Below are positions 1 through 6,900 of a stretch of DNA of 10,069 nt, one piece after another. Where the stretch lies: NCBI GenBank assembly GCA_946480635.1, contig CAMLKV010000047.1:1-10069 (forward strand). Direction: 5' to 3'. A program made the translations under genes and the position numbers. This DNA is from an uncultured Flavobacterium sp. Its GTDB lineage: Bacteria > Bacteroidota > Bacteroidia > Flavobacteriales > Flavobacteriaceae. The notes below the pieces were generated by a model. The model was not told the origin of the DNA. It did no database searches and saw only the letters and a list, made by a program, of their open reading frames with translations. Every line of letters begins with the position of its first letter. The first letter of the stretch is position 1.

Positions 1-476
1 GGATGAATATCAATCCCTGTTTTGCTATGCGCATACTCAGACAATACTCTTGGCAAAACTGAGACCTTTTTATTCCATAGATTATGGGCAATTCGGTATA
101 CTGTGATTGTAAAGAAACCTGGATAGGCTAATAATACTTCGGTTCTTGATTTTGCTGCTGGATCAAATTCTAACACTGCATTTAAATCGGATAACAAAAC
201 CTCATGAATTTCATACAAATCATCAAAAAAAGACTGCGCTATTTCATTTGGATTAGGAACATTAACCTGACTTAAAAACTGTTTTAGTTCATTTTGAAAT
301 TCGGTTAACTTTTGTTCAAACAATTCTAAATCAACACATTCTTGTTGTGTGCAAAACAACCATGCTACAAACTCTTCAATCCAATTTTCAACATTCTTTT
401 TTTGCAAAAAATTGCGTTCCTCAGTCAAATTTTTCTGAAATAACAATTGTAATCTGGATACTTCTTCTTTGCTCAT
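1..476 (-). CDS. cysE: Serine O-acetyltransferase, 5' part (continues past the left edge)
   Basis: Transfers acetyl from acetyl-CoA to L-serine, giving O-acetylserine, the carbon skeleton onto which sulfide is placed to make cysteine. The visible 158 complete codons, read by hand on the minus strand from the ATG at 476, end in the segment YPGFFTITVYRIAH (residues 118-131) and then LPRVLSEYAHSKTGIDIHP, the hallmark entry to the left-handed beta-helix of serine acetyltransferases. The Asp in GIDIHP (about residue 156) is a conserved active-site-region residue. The hexapeptide-repeat half lies outside the window. The roughly 110-residue helical N-terminus resembles the longer SrpH/EpsC-type enzymes rather than a bare hexapeptide protein. 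The start lies 6 bases after the cysN stop, so it is almost certainly the next gene of the same operon. The symbol cysE is used in the broad sense. Confidence in family is high; the precise subfamily is inferred. Confidence 0.9.
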   Translation of the reverse strand, partial: MSKEEVSRLQLLFQKNLTEERNFLQKKNVENWIEEFVAWLFCTQQECVDLELFEQKLTEFQNELKQFLSQVNVPNPNEIAQSFFDDLYEIHEVLLSDLNAVLEFDPAAKSRTEVLLAYPGFFTITVYRIAHNLWNKKVSVLPRVLSEYAHSKTGIDIH

Positions 477-482
477 TTTTCT

Positions 483-1715
483 TTATAAAAACATTAAGGC
501 TCCAACCGTTGTGTAACTTGTTTCATCGATCAGAATGGCATTTCCTGATTTTGGATTCTTCTCGAATGCATCATAAAATAAAGGCTGATTGGTTTTCAGG
601 CTTATTTGTGCGATATCATTCAATCCTATTTCCGTCTCTTTGGTAAATTCCCAATCGTTGACATTCCATTTTTGATCAACCGATTGGATTTTCACTCGTA
701 CATTTTTGAATCGGTGCTGCAATAAATAGGTTTTTCCCAATTGGAAAGGCTGCGTATCCAACCATGAAATCCATGATTTAATCTCGTTCGATTCTGTTGG
801 CAATTCAGCAGATAATACAATGGTATCTCCACGGCTGATATCGACATCTTTTTCAAAATGCAACACCACATTATCTCCGGCTGATGCCTTTTCAACTTCT
901 TCTAAGTTTCGTTCAACTTTTACAATCTTAGTTTCGATTCTTGCTGGAAGTATCGTTACTGCATCACCTACTCTGTACGTTCCGCTCAATACTAAACCGG
1001 CATAACCTCTGTAATCATGGTTTTTCTCATCTTTAGGACGGATTACCCACTGTACTTGGAAACGTGACTCTAATTTGGATGTTGTTGCCAATTCAATTGA
1101 TTCTAAAGTTTCCAACAATGATTTTCCGTTATACCAAGGTGTGTTTTCTGATTTTTTCACAATATTATCCCCTACCAAAGCACTTACTGGAATGTAAATC
1201 ACCTCATCATAATTCAGTTCCTTTTTAATAGCTTCGAAATCCGATTGAATTTGATTGAATACATTTTGCGAATAATTCAGTAAATCAATTTTATTGATAG
1301 CTATAATAGCCTTTTTGATTCCCATCAATGAACCAACACTCGCATGACGTTTTGTTTGTTCAGTAATTCCATTTCTGGCATCGACTAAAATGATAATTAA
1401 ATCAGAATTGGATGCACCAGTAATCATGTTTCGGGTATATTGCTCATGCCCTGGAGCATCAGCAATAATGAATTTTCTTTTCTTGGTTGAAAAATATTTA
1501 TACGCCACATCGATAGTAATTCCTTGCTCACGTTCTGCTCTTAATCCGTCAGTAATTAACGACAAATCGATATCTACTCCTTCTTGCTTCGTTTGCTTTT
1601 GTAAAACTCCTAATTGGTCTGTATGTATACTGTCAGAATCGTAAAGTAATCGTCCTATCAAAGTACTTTTACCATCGTCTACGTTTCCTGCTGTTATAAA
1701 TCGTAATGTATTCAT
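483..1715 (-). CDS. cysN: Sulfate adenylyltransferase subunit 1 (GTPase subunit)
   Basis: The GTPase subunit of ATP sulfurylase. GTP hydrolysis drives formation of adenylylsulfate (APS) from ATP and sulfate by the CysD subunit in the cytoplasm. The 410-residue protein shows an EF-Tu-like G domain: P-loop GNVDDGKS at residues 10-17, switch I region around QGITID (64-69), DAPGH (86-90), NKID (141-144) and SAL (178-180). Beta-barrel domains II and III follow. There is no C-terminal APS kinase (CysC) extension, in contrast to NodQ-type fusions. It lies downstream of cysD, but with an unusually roomy 95-base spacer that carries heptamer repeats and a purine-rich tract. The start at 1715 gives the canonical MNTLRFITAGNVDDGKST N-terminus. 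Identification is firm. Confidence 0.96.
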   Translation of the reverse strand: MNTLRFITAGNVDDGKSTLIGRLLYDSDSIHTDQLGVLQKQTKQEGVDIDLSLITDGLRAEREQGITIDVAYKYFSTKKRKFIIADAPGHEQYTRNMITGASNSDLIIILVDARNGITEQTKRHASVGSLMGIKKAIIAINKIDLLNYSQNVFNQIQSDFEAIKKELNYDEVIYIPVSALVGDNIVKKSENTPWYNGKSLLETLESIELATTSKLESRFQVQWVIRPKDEKNHDYRGYAGLVLSGTYRVGDAVTILPARIETKIVKVERNLEEVEKASAGDNVVLHFEKDVDISRGDTIVLSAELPTESNEIKSWISWLDTQPFQLGKTYLLQHRFKNVRVKIQSVDQKWNVNDWEFTKETEIGLNDIAQISLKTNQPLFYDAFEKNPKSGNAILIDETSYTTVGALMFL

Positions 1716-1718
1716 TTT

Positions 1719-1753
1719 GAATTATGAATTATAAGTTATAAATTGTGAGTTGT
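1719..1753. repeat. Five heptamer repeats (GARTTRT-like) in the cysD-cysN spacer
   Basis: On the plus strand five 7-base units stand head to tail: GAATTAT, GAATTAT, AAGTTAT, AAATTGT, GAGTTGT. The first two are identical and the others are decayed copies. The array ends 3 bases from the cysN start codon, so it forms the 5' untranslated region just ahead of cysN in the mRNA. It could tune translation or simply be the low-complexity spacer DNA often seen in flavobacteria. No function can be assigned from sequence. Confidence 0.6.
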
Positions 1754-1774
1754 TAGCTACATTTTTTTAGCACA

Positions 1775-1812
1775 TCTCTTTTCTCTTGCTTCTTTTGTCT
1801 TGTTTCTCTTTT
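1775..1812 (-). other. Purine-rich transcribed tract after cysD
   Basis: Read on the minus strand this stretch is almost wholly A and G, with only scattered C. It runs from the cysD stop codon into the spacer before cysN. There is no inverted repeat followed by T in it, so it does not look like a terminator, and cysD-cysN transcription probably runs through. A standby or enhancer role in translation is only a guess. Confidence 0.35.
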
Positions 1813-2716
1813 AAAAATACCCTTGCTTTTTTCGGTCTTCCATGGCTGCTTCCGATAACTGATCGTCCAATCGGGTTTGGCCTCTCTCATTGATTCTAGT
1901 TTGCACAATATCATCGATAATATCCTGAATCGTATCTGCTTCCGAAGGAACTGCAGCAGTACAAGTCATATCACCCACAGTCCTATAACGCACTTTTGCA
2001 ACTACAACTGTATCACCTTCCTGAGGCTGAATAAACTGTGAAGTAGCTACCAATTTATCCTGATGAACAATACACTCTCTGTCATGTGCAAAATATAAAC
2101 TTGGTAATTCGATATTATATTTTTGGATATAGTTCCATACATCTAATTCTGTCCAGTTACTGATGGGAAACACACGAACATTATGCCCTTTTTGTACTTT
2201 TCCGTTTAAAATATCCCATAACTCGGGACGTTGTAATTTTGGATCCCATTGCCCAAAATCATCTCGTACTGAAAAGATGCGTTCTTTGGCTCTTGCCTTT
2301 TCCTCATCTCGTCGAGCACCACCAATACATGCATCAAATTCATTTTCCTGAATGGTATCCAAAAGCGTGTAAGTTTGCAAAGCATTTCTTGAAGGGAATC
2401 GCCCAGCAGTTTCTTTCAAATTGTATTTTTTAATACTTTCTTCTACATTTCCAACAATTAGTTTTTCACCAATCTCACTAACCAATTTATCTCGGAATTC
2501 AATGGCTTCAGGGAAATTATGTCCGGTATCTATATGTACTAAAGGAAAAGGAAATTTTCCAGGACGGAAGGCCTTCAATGCTAGATGCACCAAGACGATT
2601 GAATCTTTTCCACCTGAAAATAACAAGGCTGGTTTTTCAAACTGAGCAGCAGTTTCACGAAGGATATAAATCGCTTCATTTTCTAATTGTTCTAAGTAGT
2701 TATTTGCTGTTGACAT
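1811..2716 (-). CDS. cysD: Sulfate adenylyltransferase subunit 2 (catalytic subunit)
   Basis: Catalytic subunit of ATP sulfurylase; activates sulfate to APS with ATP, coupled to GTP hydrolysis by CysN. The 301-residue protein is of normal family length. It has the PP-loop of the adenine-nucleotide alpha-hydrolase fold at residues 34-39 (SGGKDS), followed by HIDTGHNFPE (61-70) and the basic GARRDEEKARAKER stretch that is strongly conserved in CysD. The start at 2716 lies 21 bases after the cysH stop, consistent with one transcript. Its partner cysN follows after a 95-base spacer rather than being tightly coupled. Identification is firm from motifs and context. Confidence 0.97.
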   Translation of the reverse strand: MSTANNYLEQLENEAIYILRETAAQFEKPALLFSGGKDSIVLVHLALKAFRPGKFPFPLVHIDTGHNFPEAIEFRDKLVSEIGEKLIVGNVEESIKKYNLKETAGRFPSRNALQTYTLLDTIQENEFDACIGGARRDEEKARAKERIFSVRDDFGQWDPKLQRPELWDILNGKVQKGHNVRVFPISNWTELDVWNYIQKYNIELPSLYFAHDRECIVHQDKLVATSQFIQPQEGDTVVVAKVRYRTVGDMTCTAAVPSEADTIQDIIDDIVQTRINERGQTRLDDQLSEAAMEDRKKQGYF

Positions 2717-2737
2717 ATTATTAAGTTTGCTTTTAAT

Positions 2738-3433
2738 TTATTGATGTAATCCACATTCTTTTTTCGATTTATCTTCCCACCACCAGCGGCCAGCTCTGAA
2801 ATCTTCTCCAGTTTTGACTGCTCTGGTACAAGGTGCACAACCTATACTGATAAAATTTTGATCGTGTAACGTATTGTAAGGCACTCCTTTTTTCTTTAGG
2901 TAATGCACCACTTCATCAGTAGTCCAATTAAGCAATGGATTGTATTTGTATAGCTGATTTTGTTCATCCCATTGGATAATTTCTAAACCATTTCGATTGT
3001 CGGATTGTTGCGCTCTTAAACCAGTAATCCATACTTTTACTCCTTTCAATGCTTTTTGCAATGGAACAACCTTTCTAATGTGACAACATTCTTTTCGCAG
3101 TTCAACTGAATTATAGAAACCGTTGATTCCGTTTTTGTTTACATAGTTTTCCAATTCATCTGTATCTGGATAATATACTCTGATGGGCTGATTGTATTGT
3201 AACAATGTTTTGTCCCAAACCGCATACGTCTCTGGAAATAATCGTCCCGTATCAAGTGTGAAAGCTTCCACATTTTTCAATTTTTGACTGAATACTGCAT
3301 GGCTAATCACCTGATCTTCAATTCCAAAACTGGTTGAAAAAACAATTTTATCTTCCACATTTTCAGATAGAAATCGCAATCCTTCTTCAAGGTTTTCTAT
3401 TTGTGATAATTGATTTATAATTTCAGTTTTCAT
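2738..3433 (-). CDS. cysH: Thioredoxin-dependent adenylylsulfate (APS) reductase, CysH family
   Basis: Reduces activated sulfate to sulfite using thioredoxin. The 231-residue reading starts at the ATG at 3433. An in-frame ATG at 3487 would lie inside the terminator stem upstream, so it is not used. Motifs: STSFGIEDQ (33-41), TLDTGRLFPETY (59-70), paired cysteines at 116-117 (ECCHIRK), CAPC at 199-202, and the C-terminal ECGLH with the catalytic Cys at 227. The CC...CxxC set is the [4Fe-4S] cluster signature that separates APS reductases from the cluster-free PAPS reductases of enterobacteria. The substrate is therefore probably APS, which fits the absence of an APS kinase gene here. It is the first gene of the operon and lies 32 bases after the second attenuator's terminator. 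APS rather than PAPS specificity is inferred from the cysteines. Confidence 0.93.
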   Translation of the reverse strand: MKTEIINQLSQIENLEEGLRFLSENVEDKIVFSTSFGIEDQVISHAVFSQKLKNVEAFTLDTGRLFPETYAVWDKTLLQYNQPIRVYYPDTDELENYVNKNGINGFYNSVELRKECCHIRKVVPLQKALKGVKVWITGLRAQQSDNRNGLEIIQWDEQNQLYKYNPLLNWTTDEVVHYLKKKGVPYNTLHDQNFISIGCAPCTRAVKTGEDFRAGRWWWEDKSKKECGLHQ

Positions 3434-3465
3434 TAATTTAATTTTGACACTTTGTAATTGGATAT

Positions 3466-3494
3466 AAAAAAAGCCTCTTGAAATCAAGAGGCTT
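3466..3494 (-). terminator. Intrinsic terminator B, directly ahead of cysH
   Basis: On the minus strand the arms AAGCCTCTTGA and TCAAGAGGCTT are perfectly complementary (11 bp) around a tiny loop, followed by seven T. A strong terminator 32 bases before a biosynthetic gene makes sense only as a regulated attenuator. Its 5' arm can alternatively pair with the leader coding sequence (CAAGAGGC, 3546 down to 3539). Confidence 0.88.
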
Positions 3495-3509
3495 ACGTTT
3501 ATAAAGTTT

Positions 3510-3529
3510 TATTATTTACACAAATAATA
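3510..3529 (-). repeat. AT-rich inverted repeat over the stop codon of leader B
   Basis: On the plus strand TATTATTT (3510-3517) and AAATAATA (3522-3529) are perfect inverted copies separated by 4 bases. The leader stop codon (3514-3512) lies in one arm. The first attenuator has a comparable hairpin at its own stop codon, which suggests a shared function such as holding the RNA polymerase or shaping ribosome release. Confidence 0.55.
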
Positions 3530-3625
3530 CAATAGACGGCCTCTTGCGAAGTTTCGCATACAACAACACATCATCATATAAGTTGCAGATGTTAATAAAA
3601 TTGATATGCTAGTAATTGTATTCAT
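3512..3625 (-). CDS. Leader peptide B of the cys operon (Met/Cys-rich, 37 aa)
   Basis: A 37-codon reading frame from the ATG at 3625 to TAA at 3512. Its key segment is ATYMMMCCCMRNFARGR (residues 14-30): three Met codons, three Cys TGT codons and one further Met in a row. It ends LLYYLCK. The N-terminal part is Ser/Thr/Ile/Leu-rich without obvious function. The peptide itself is probably not the product that matters. The codon run is placed so that ribosome pausing for charged Cys-tRNA (and Met-tRNA at codon 23) would alter folding of the downstream terminator. The start follows an A-rich stretch, as in the other leaders. I do not recognise a named family for this peptide; the role is inferred from the RNA structure around it. 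Confidence 0.82.
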   Translation of the reverse strand: MNTITSISILLTSATYMMMCCCMRNFARGRLLYYLCK

Positions 3626-3664
3626 TATTGTTATTTATGATATTTTAATTCTAAAATTTATTGT

Positions 3665-3698
3665 AAAAAAAAACTCCTCAAAATTTTGAGGAGTTTTT
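3665..3698 (-). terminator. Intrinsic terminator A in the cys leader
   Basis: A perfect palindrome (AACTCCTCA on one arm, TGAGGAGTT on the other, joined by AAAATTTT-type sequence that supplies the loop), followed on the minus strand by nine T. It lies between the first and second leader peptides. T residues on the opposite strand (3694-3698) mean it could also stop plus-strand transcription. Confidence 0.85.
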
Positions 3699-3711
3699 AG
3701 CTTTTATATTG

Positions 3712-3728
3712 TAATGTTTCAAACATTA
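3712..3728 (-). repeat. Inverted repeat over the stop codon of leader A
   Basis: TAATGTTT and AAACATTA are perfect inverted copies separated by a single base, so about 6 bp of stem with a 5-base loop can form. The leader A stop codon (3728-3726) is part of one arm. The parallel placement in attenuator B is the reason for listing it. Confidence 0.55.
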
Positions 3729-3800
3729 ACGCATAGCATATAACCCCTCAGTTTCTGAGCAGCACATACACATCATCATGTTAATAGTTTGAATTTTCAT
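3726..3800 (-). CDS. Leader peptide A of the cys operon (Met/Cys-rich, 24 aa)
   Basis: A 24-codon frame from the ATG at 3800 to TAA at 3726, preceded by an A-rich translation start region and lying about 20 bases after the predicted transcription start. Residues 5-18 read TINMMMCMCCSETE: seven consecutive Met or Cys codons (ATG x3, TGT, ATG, TGC, TGC). It ends YAMR. Such a run is very unlikely by chance, and it is immediately followed by alternative RNA hairpins and a terminator. The likely role is as a sensor of sulfur amino acid supply through ribosome stalling, not as a functional protein. No named family is known to me. Confidence 0.82.
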   Translation of the reverse strand: MKIQTINMMMCMCCSETEGLYAMR

Positions 3801-3823
3801 TTTTCTTGTTCTTTACGACACTG

Positions 3824-3855
3824 CAAACCTATAACTTTTTTTTGATTGCTTCCAA
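3824..3855 (-). promoter_or_regulatory. Predicted promoter of the cys operon
   Basis: On the minus strand there is TTG (3855-3853), a 21-base spacer, then TAGGTTTG (3831-3824), a full match to the Bacteroidota -7 consensus TAnnTTTG. The start of transcription should fall near 3818, just ahead of leader A. The trp promoter in this window has the same 21-base spacing. Confidence 0.72.
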
Positions 3856-3919
3856 ATAAATTATAAATATTTTTTTTAAATACAATTTCAAGACACTAAA
3901 AATCAAACATTTAATATGA

Positions 3920-6900
3920 TTATTTTTGATTAATTTTAAGCTTAAATGGTGTGATTTTCTTAAACAAGTCATTAATTTTTGAATGATTTTCCTTTGGAGT
4001 TATCTTATAAATCTCTTTTATTAAATCTTCAGAAATAGGTTTAGTATGAGGAAACTTATTCTTTTCCAAAAAGTTCTTTAAAGCCAGATTTACCTTCTCT
4101 TCTCCTATCATTTCACTAAGAAGATACATTACTACTGTTCCTTTTGAATAACAAATGTGTCTGTCATCTGGTTTAGCCCTATACAATGGGGCTTCTTTAG
4201 AAAAACCTTTTTCATTATTGTAAATATCGAGATGCATTTGTACACGTTTCAGCATTTCTTCTTTTCCGTACATTTTTTTAAGCAACATCATTTCGGTATA
4301 CATAGCCAATGTTTCGGTAAGCATCACCGCTCCATCTCGCTGATCGGGATTGATCTGATTGCCTCCCCACCACAAATGTGCCAGCTCATGCCCTGCCAGT
4401 TCGTTAATTACATCTTGATTATCGTCGGCTTTAATATTACAGTAAAAAATCATGTCTTCCGTCATAAAAACTGTTGCCGGATAAGCCGTTGCCGCAAAAC
4501 CTTTGGTAAAACTTGAAACTTCTGCAAAACGAATAGTTTTATAAGGATACGGACCAAAATTTGACTCACAATACTCCATGGTCAATTTGGCATTTTTAAG
4601 CAGATGTGCAACATTTTCGTAATGCGACGGATGATAATACACCTCGAATTTTTTACCTTTATAATCCTCTTTCTTGACCGCATATTGCGCAGAAGAAACC
4701 CCAAAGCGAAAAGGGATTTGTTTTACCTGATACTGAAAAAAATTTCGATTTCCATTTTTCCATTGTTTGACTAATTCCCCCATACCTATTGCCACTTGCT
4801 CATTTGAAGTGACAATTGTCATATCTAGATTGATAAAATCGTTATTCGGTTCTTTAGGTGCATCAAAAGCTTTGGTTTCTGTTTTTGGACCTAATTGAAA
4901 TTGTTTACGGATAGTTTTCTCCTGAATTTCATTATCTGAATTGTATCCAAACTGCGGATAATAACGACTGATTCGCATAAAAGAACCATTTTCAACAATC
5001 GCATTAAAAGACTGGTGTCCGTTTACCGGTTCCCATTGATAGGCTATTTCGAAAGTGAATTTAGCCCTTTCATTTGGTTTCATCGGCTGGTTCAATTTCA
5101 GAATTTGAGACTGCTCTCCAACAGAATACCTATTTTCATTAAACTGAAAATCAGCATTTTTTATCTCAAAACCATCTGAGAAACTGATTAGTACTTTTTC
5201 AATTTCTTTATCGGTTTTATTTTCAAGCTGATACACTCCTTCAATGATATAAGCATTGTCATCTGGAAATAATTCAACTTTGGTATTCACATCGGTGATA
5301 GTCGGTTGGGGCTGATTTTGGTAACTTCGGAACTGCTTTTCATAGTCCGCTTGAGCTTGTAATTGTGAATTTTCATCTTTTGGCAAATAACCATCACTGA
5401 TTTTTTGACTCAAACCAAAAGCATTCAAAACCAATAAAAGTAAAATCAGATAAACATAAACTTTCTTGAAATGGAATTTTCGTAACGAAACGAGGTAAAA
5501 CAAAATCGACAAAACAAGAAACCCAAACAGCAGACGGTAAATAAAAATCACTTCATAACTTCCGAAACCGTTCATATCACTGTAATCGAAACTGATACTG
5601 TAAAGGAATTTCATAAAAGGAGCCGTAATCAGTTTTCTTCCAAACGGAGTTGCCATCACAAAAGCAAACAAAGCGGACAATCCCAAAGCAACATACTTTT
5701 GAGGTACCATTTTTTGAATAATCAATAAAAAACCACTTAAAGCGAATAATGGCAGCGTGGTAAACAAGAACACCTTACTGTAAACTGACCATTCCAAAAC
5801 AGGATAACAATATAAGAGTTGGAATATAATTCCTTCAGCAATTAAAATCAGAGAAAAACTTAAAATCACTAAGAATAATGTAAACCAATGCGCCCAGAAT
5901 TGTGTTTTAACATTAGGTGTACTACCTTCAATCATATTGAAATTGACATTCCTGCTGCGCCAGTAAATATCATGAGTGTAAAACAAAACCACAATAACGC
6001 CCAACACATAAAAATTCTGAATAATGGTAGAAGTCATCAACCCTGAAGAAGCGTATTTTTGTGGAATACGGATTCCCTTTTCAATTTCAGCATACATTTC
6101 CATTCCAACAGCAAATAACAAAGCCAAAACTATCAGCACAAACGGGATACTTTTAAAAATATAAATCAGGTTGATTTTGACGAATGATAATAATGTATTT
6201 ACTTTCACCATAAATCCTTCATCAGTTTCTGTGAATTTAAAAGGAATACTTTCTGAAATTTCATTATCTTCTAATGATATAGTTTTCTTACGCTTACTCT
6301 TTTTTGAAAAAGAATAGTTTCTGAAAGCTATACAAAGTAGAGCCAATGAAATCAGCACAACCCCTAATCTGTTCCAAATGAAAATACCATCAAAACCAAT
6401 TATAGAAGTATTTCTCTGGACTACTGACCATTGTGCTGTCTGATTAAAAAAGGCTGACATACCAAAAGGGTCCAAAATCCCGGAAATGAGTTTCGTTTCT
6501 TCCGATTGCGGTAAACTCTGCGCCATGAAAGGCGAACTTGAAAACAGAAGCGCAACCATGTATAAGATGTAAAGCGACAAACCTCCAACATAAATAGACA
6601 TTTTACTTTTTGAAAACCAAGCCACTACACACAAAACTGCAGTAACAAATACTGTATTAATTACCGTAAAATAAAGCATTGGAACAAAATAATATGTCAA
6701 ATTAAAAGCACCACTTTCCAAAGTCTTGGCATTAGAACTTTGCCCAGTAAAAAAACTAACTGTCAAAATAAAAGTGAATAAAAAACTCATCAACAATACA
6801 GAAGCATAACGCCCCGATAAAAACTGTTTTTTTTGAATGGGTGTGCTGAAATAGATTTGCTCAAAACGGTTGTCAATTTCCTTAATGGCCAACTGAGCCG

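Larger units (their letters stand above)
3466..3625 (-). promoter_or_regulatory. Attenuator B of the cys operon (Cys/Met leader, proximal)
   Basis: A complete attenuation layout can be drawn by hand on the minus strand. Region 1 (TGCGAA, 3558-3553) and region 2 (TTCGCA, 3550-3545) form a 6-bp hairpin immediately after the Cys codons. Region 2 continues into CAAGAGGC (3546-3539), which is exactly complementary (8 bp) to GCCTCTTG in the 5' arm of terminator B. A ribosome stalled on Cys codons 20-22 would cover region 1 and free region 2 to form the antiterminator. Smooth translation lets hairpin 1:2 and then the terminator form. An AT-rich inverted repeat spans the leader stop codon. The pairings are seen directly; the regulatory behaviour is inferred by analogy with trp- and his-type attenuators. 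Confidence 0.82.
3665..3800 (-). promoter_or_regulatory. Attenuator A of the cys operon (Met/Cys leader, distal)
   Basis: It has the same architecture as the proximal unit. On the minus strand, region 1 (CTCAG, 3759-3755, overlapping the last Cys codon) pairs with CTGAG (3751-3747) across a 3-base loop. Region 2 (TGAGGGGTT, 3750-3742, leader codons 17-20) is complementary over 9 bp, with one G-U pair, to AACTCCTCA in the 5' arm of terminator A. A ribosome waiting at codons 10-13 would cover region 1 and release region 2 to form the antiterminator. A further hairpin covers the leader stop codon. The pairings are visible; function is inferred. Confidence 0.8.
3434..3919 (-). other. 486-base gap holding the cys leader region
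   Basis: This gap between cysH and the permease gene contains the cys promoter, two leader peptides and two terminators listed separately. Between terminator A and leader B (3626-3664) no gene is visible, and only an imperfect -7-like TAAATTTT occurs, so both attenuators probably sit in one transcript. Positions 3856-3919 are AT-rich. The only structure seen there is a weak inverted repeat (AATCAAA at 3901, TTTGATT at 3926) overlapping the permease stop codon, followed on the minus strand by a short T run; it may serve as that gene's terminator. Confidence 0.6.

Noticed and set aside
3434..3487. Upstream in-frame ATG at 3487 that would lengthen CysH by 18 residues
   Set aside because: The extension would begin inside terminator B and encodes a sequence unlike CysH N-termini; the ATG at 3433 gives the normal family start.
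3626..3664. A second promoter between attenuators A and B
   Set aside because: Only TAAATTTT, lacking the final G of TAnnTTTG, is present, with its possible TTG inside terminator A; too weak to call.
3466..3831. A SAM-type riboswitch in the cys leader
   Set aside because: No recognisable SAM aptamer core was seen by eye, while leader peptides, alternative hairpins and terminators explain the region; a covariance-model search would settle it.
4157..4516. A 119-codon plus-strand frame inside the permease-peptidase gene
   Set aside because: It is antisense to the M1 domain including the HELAH region, has an implausible composition, and is best explained as a shadow frame.
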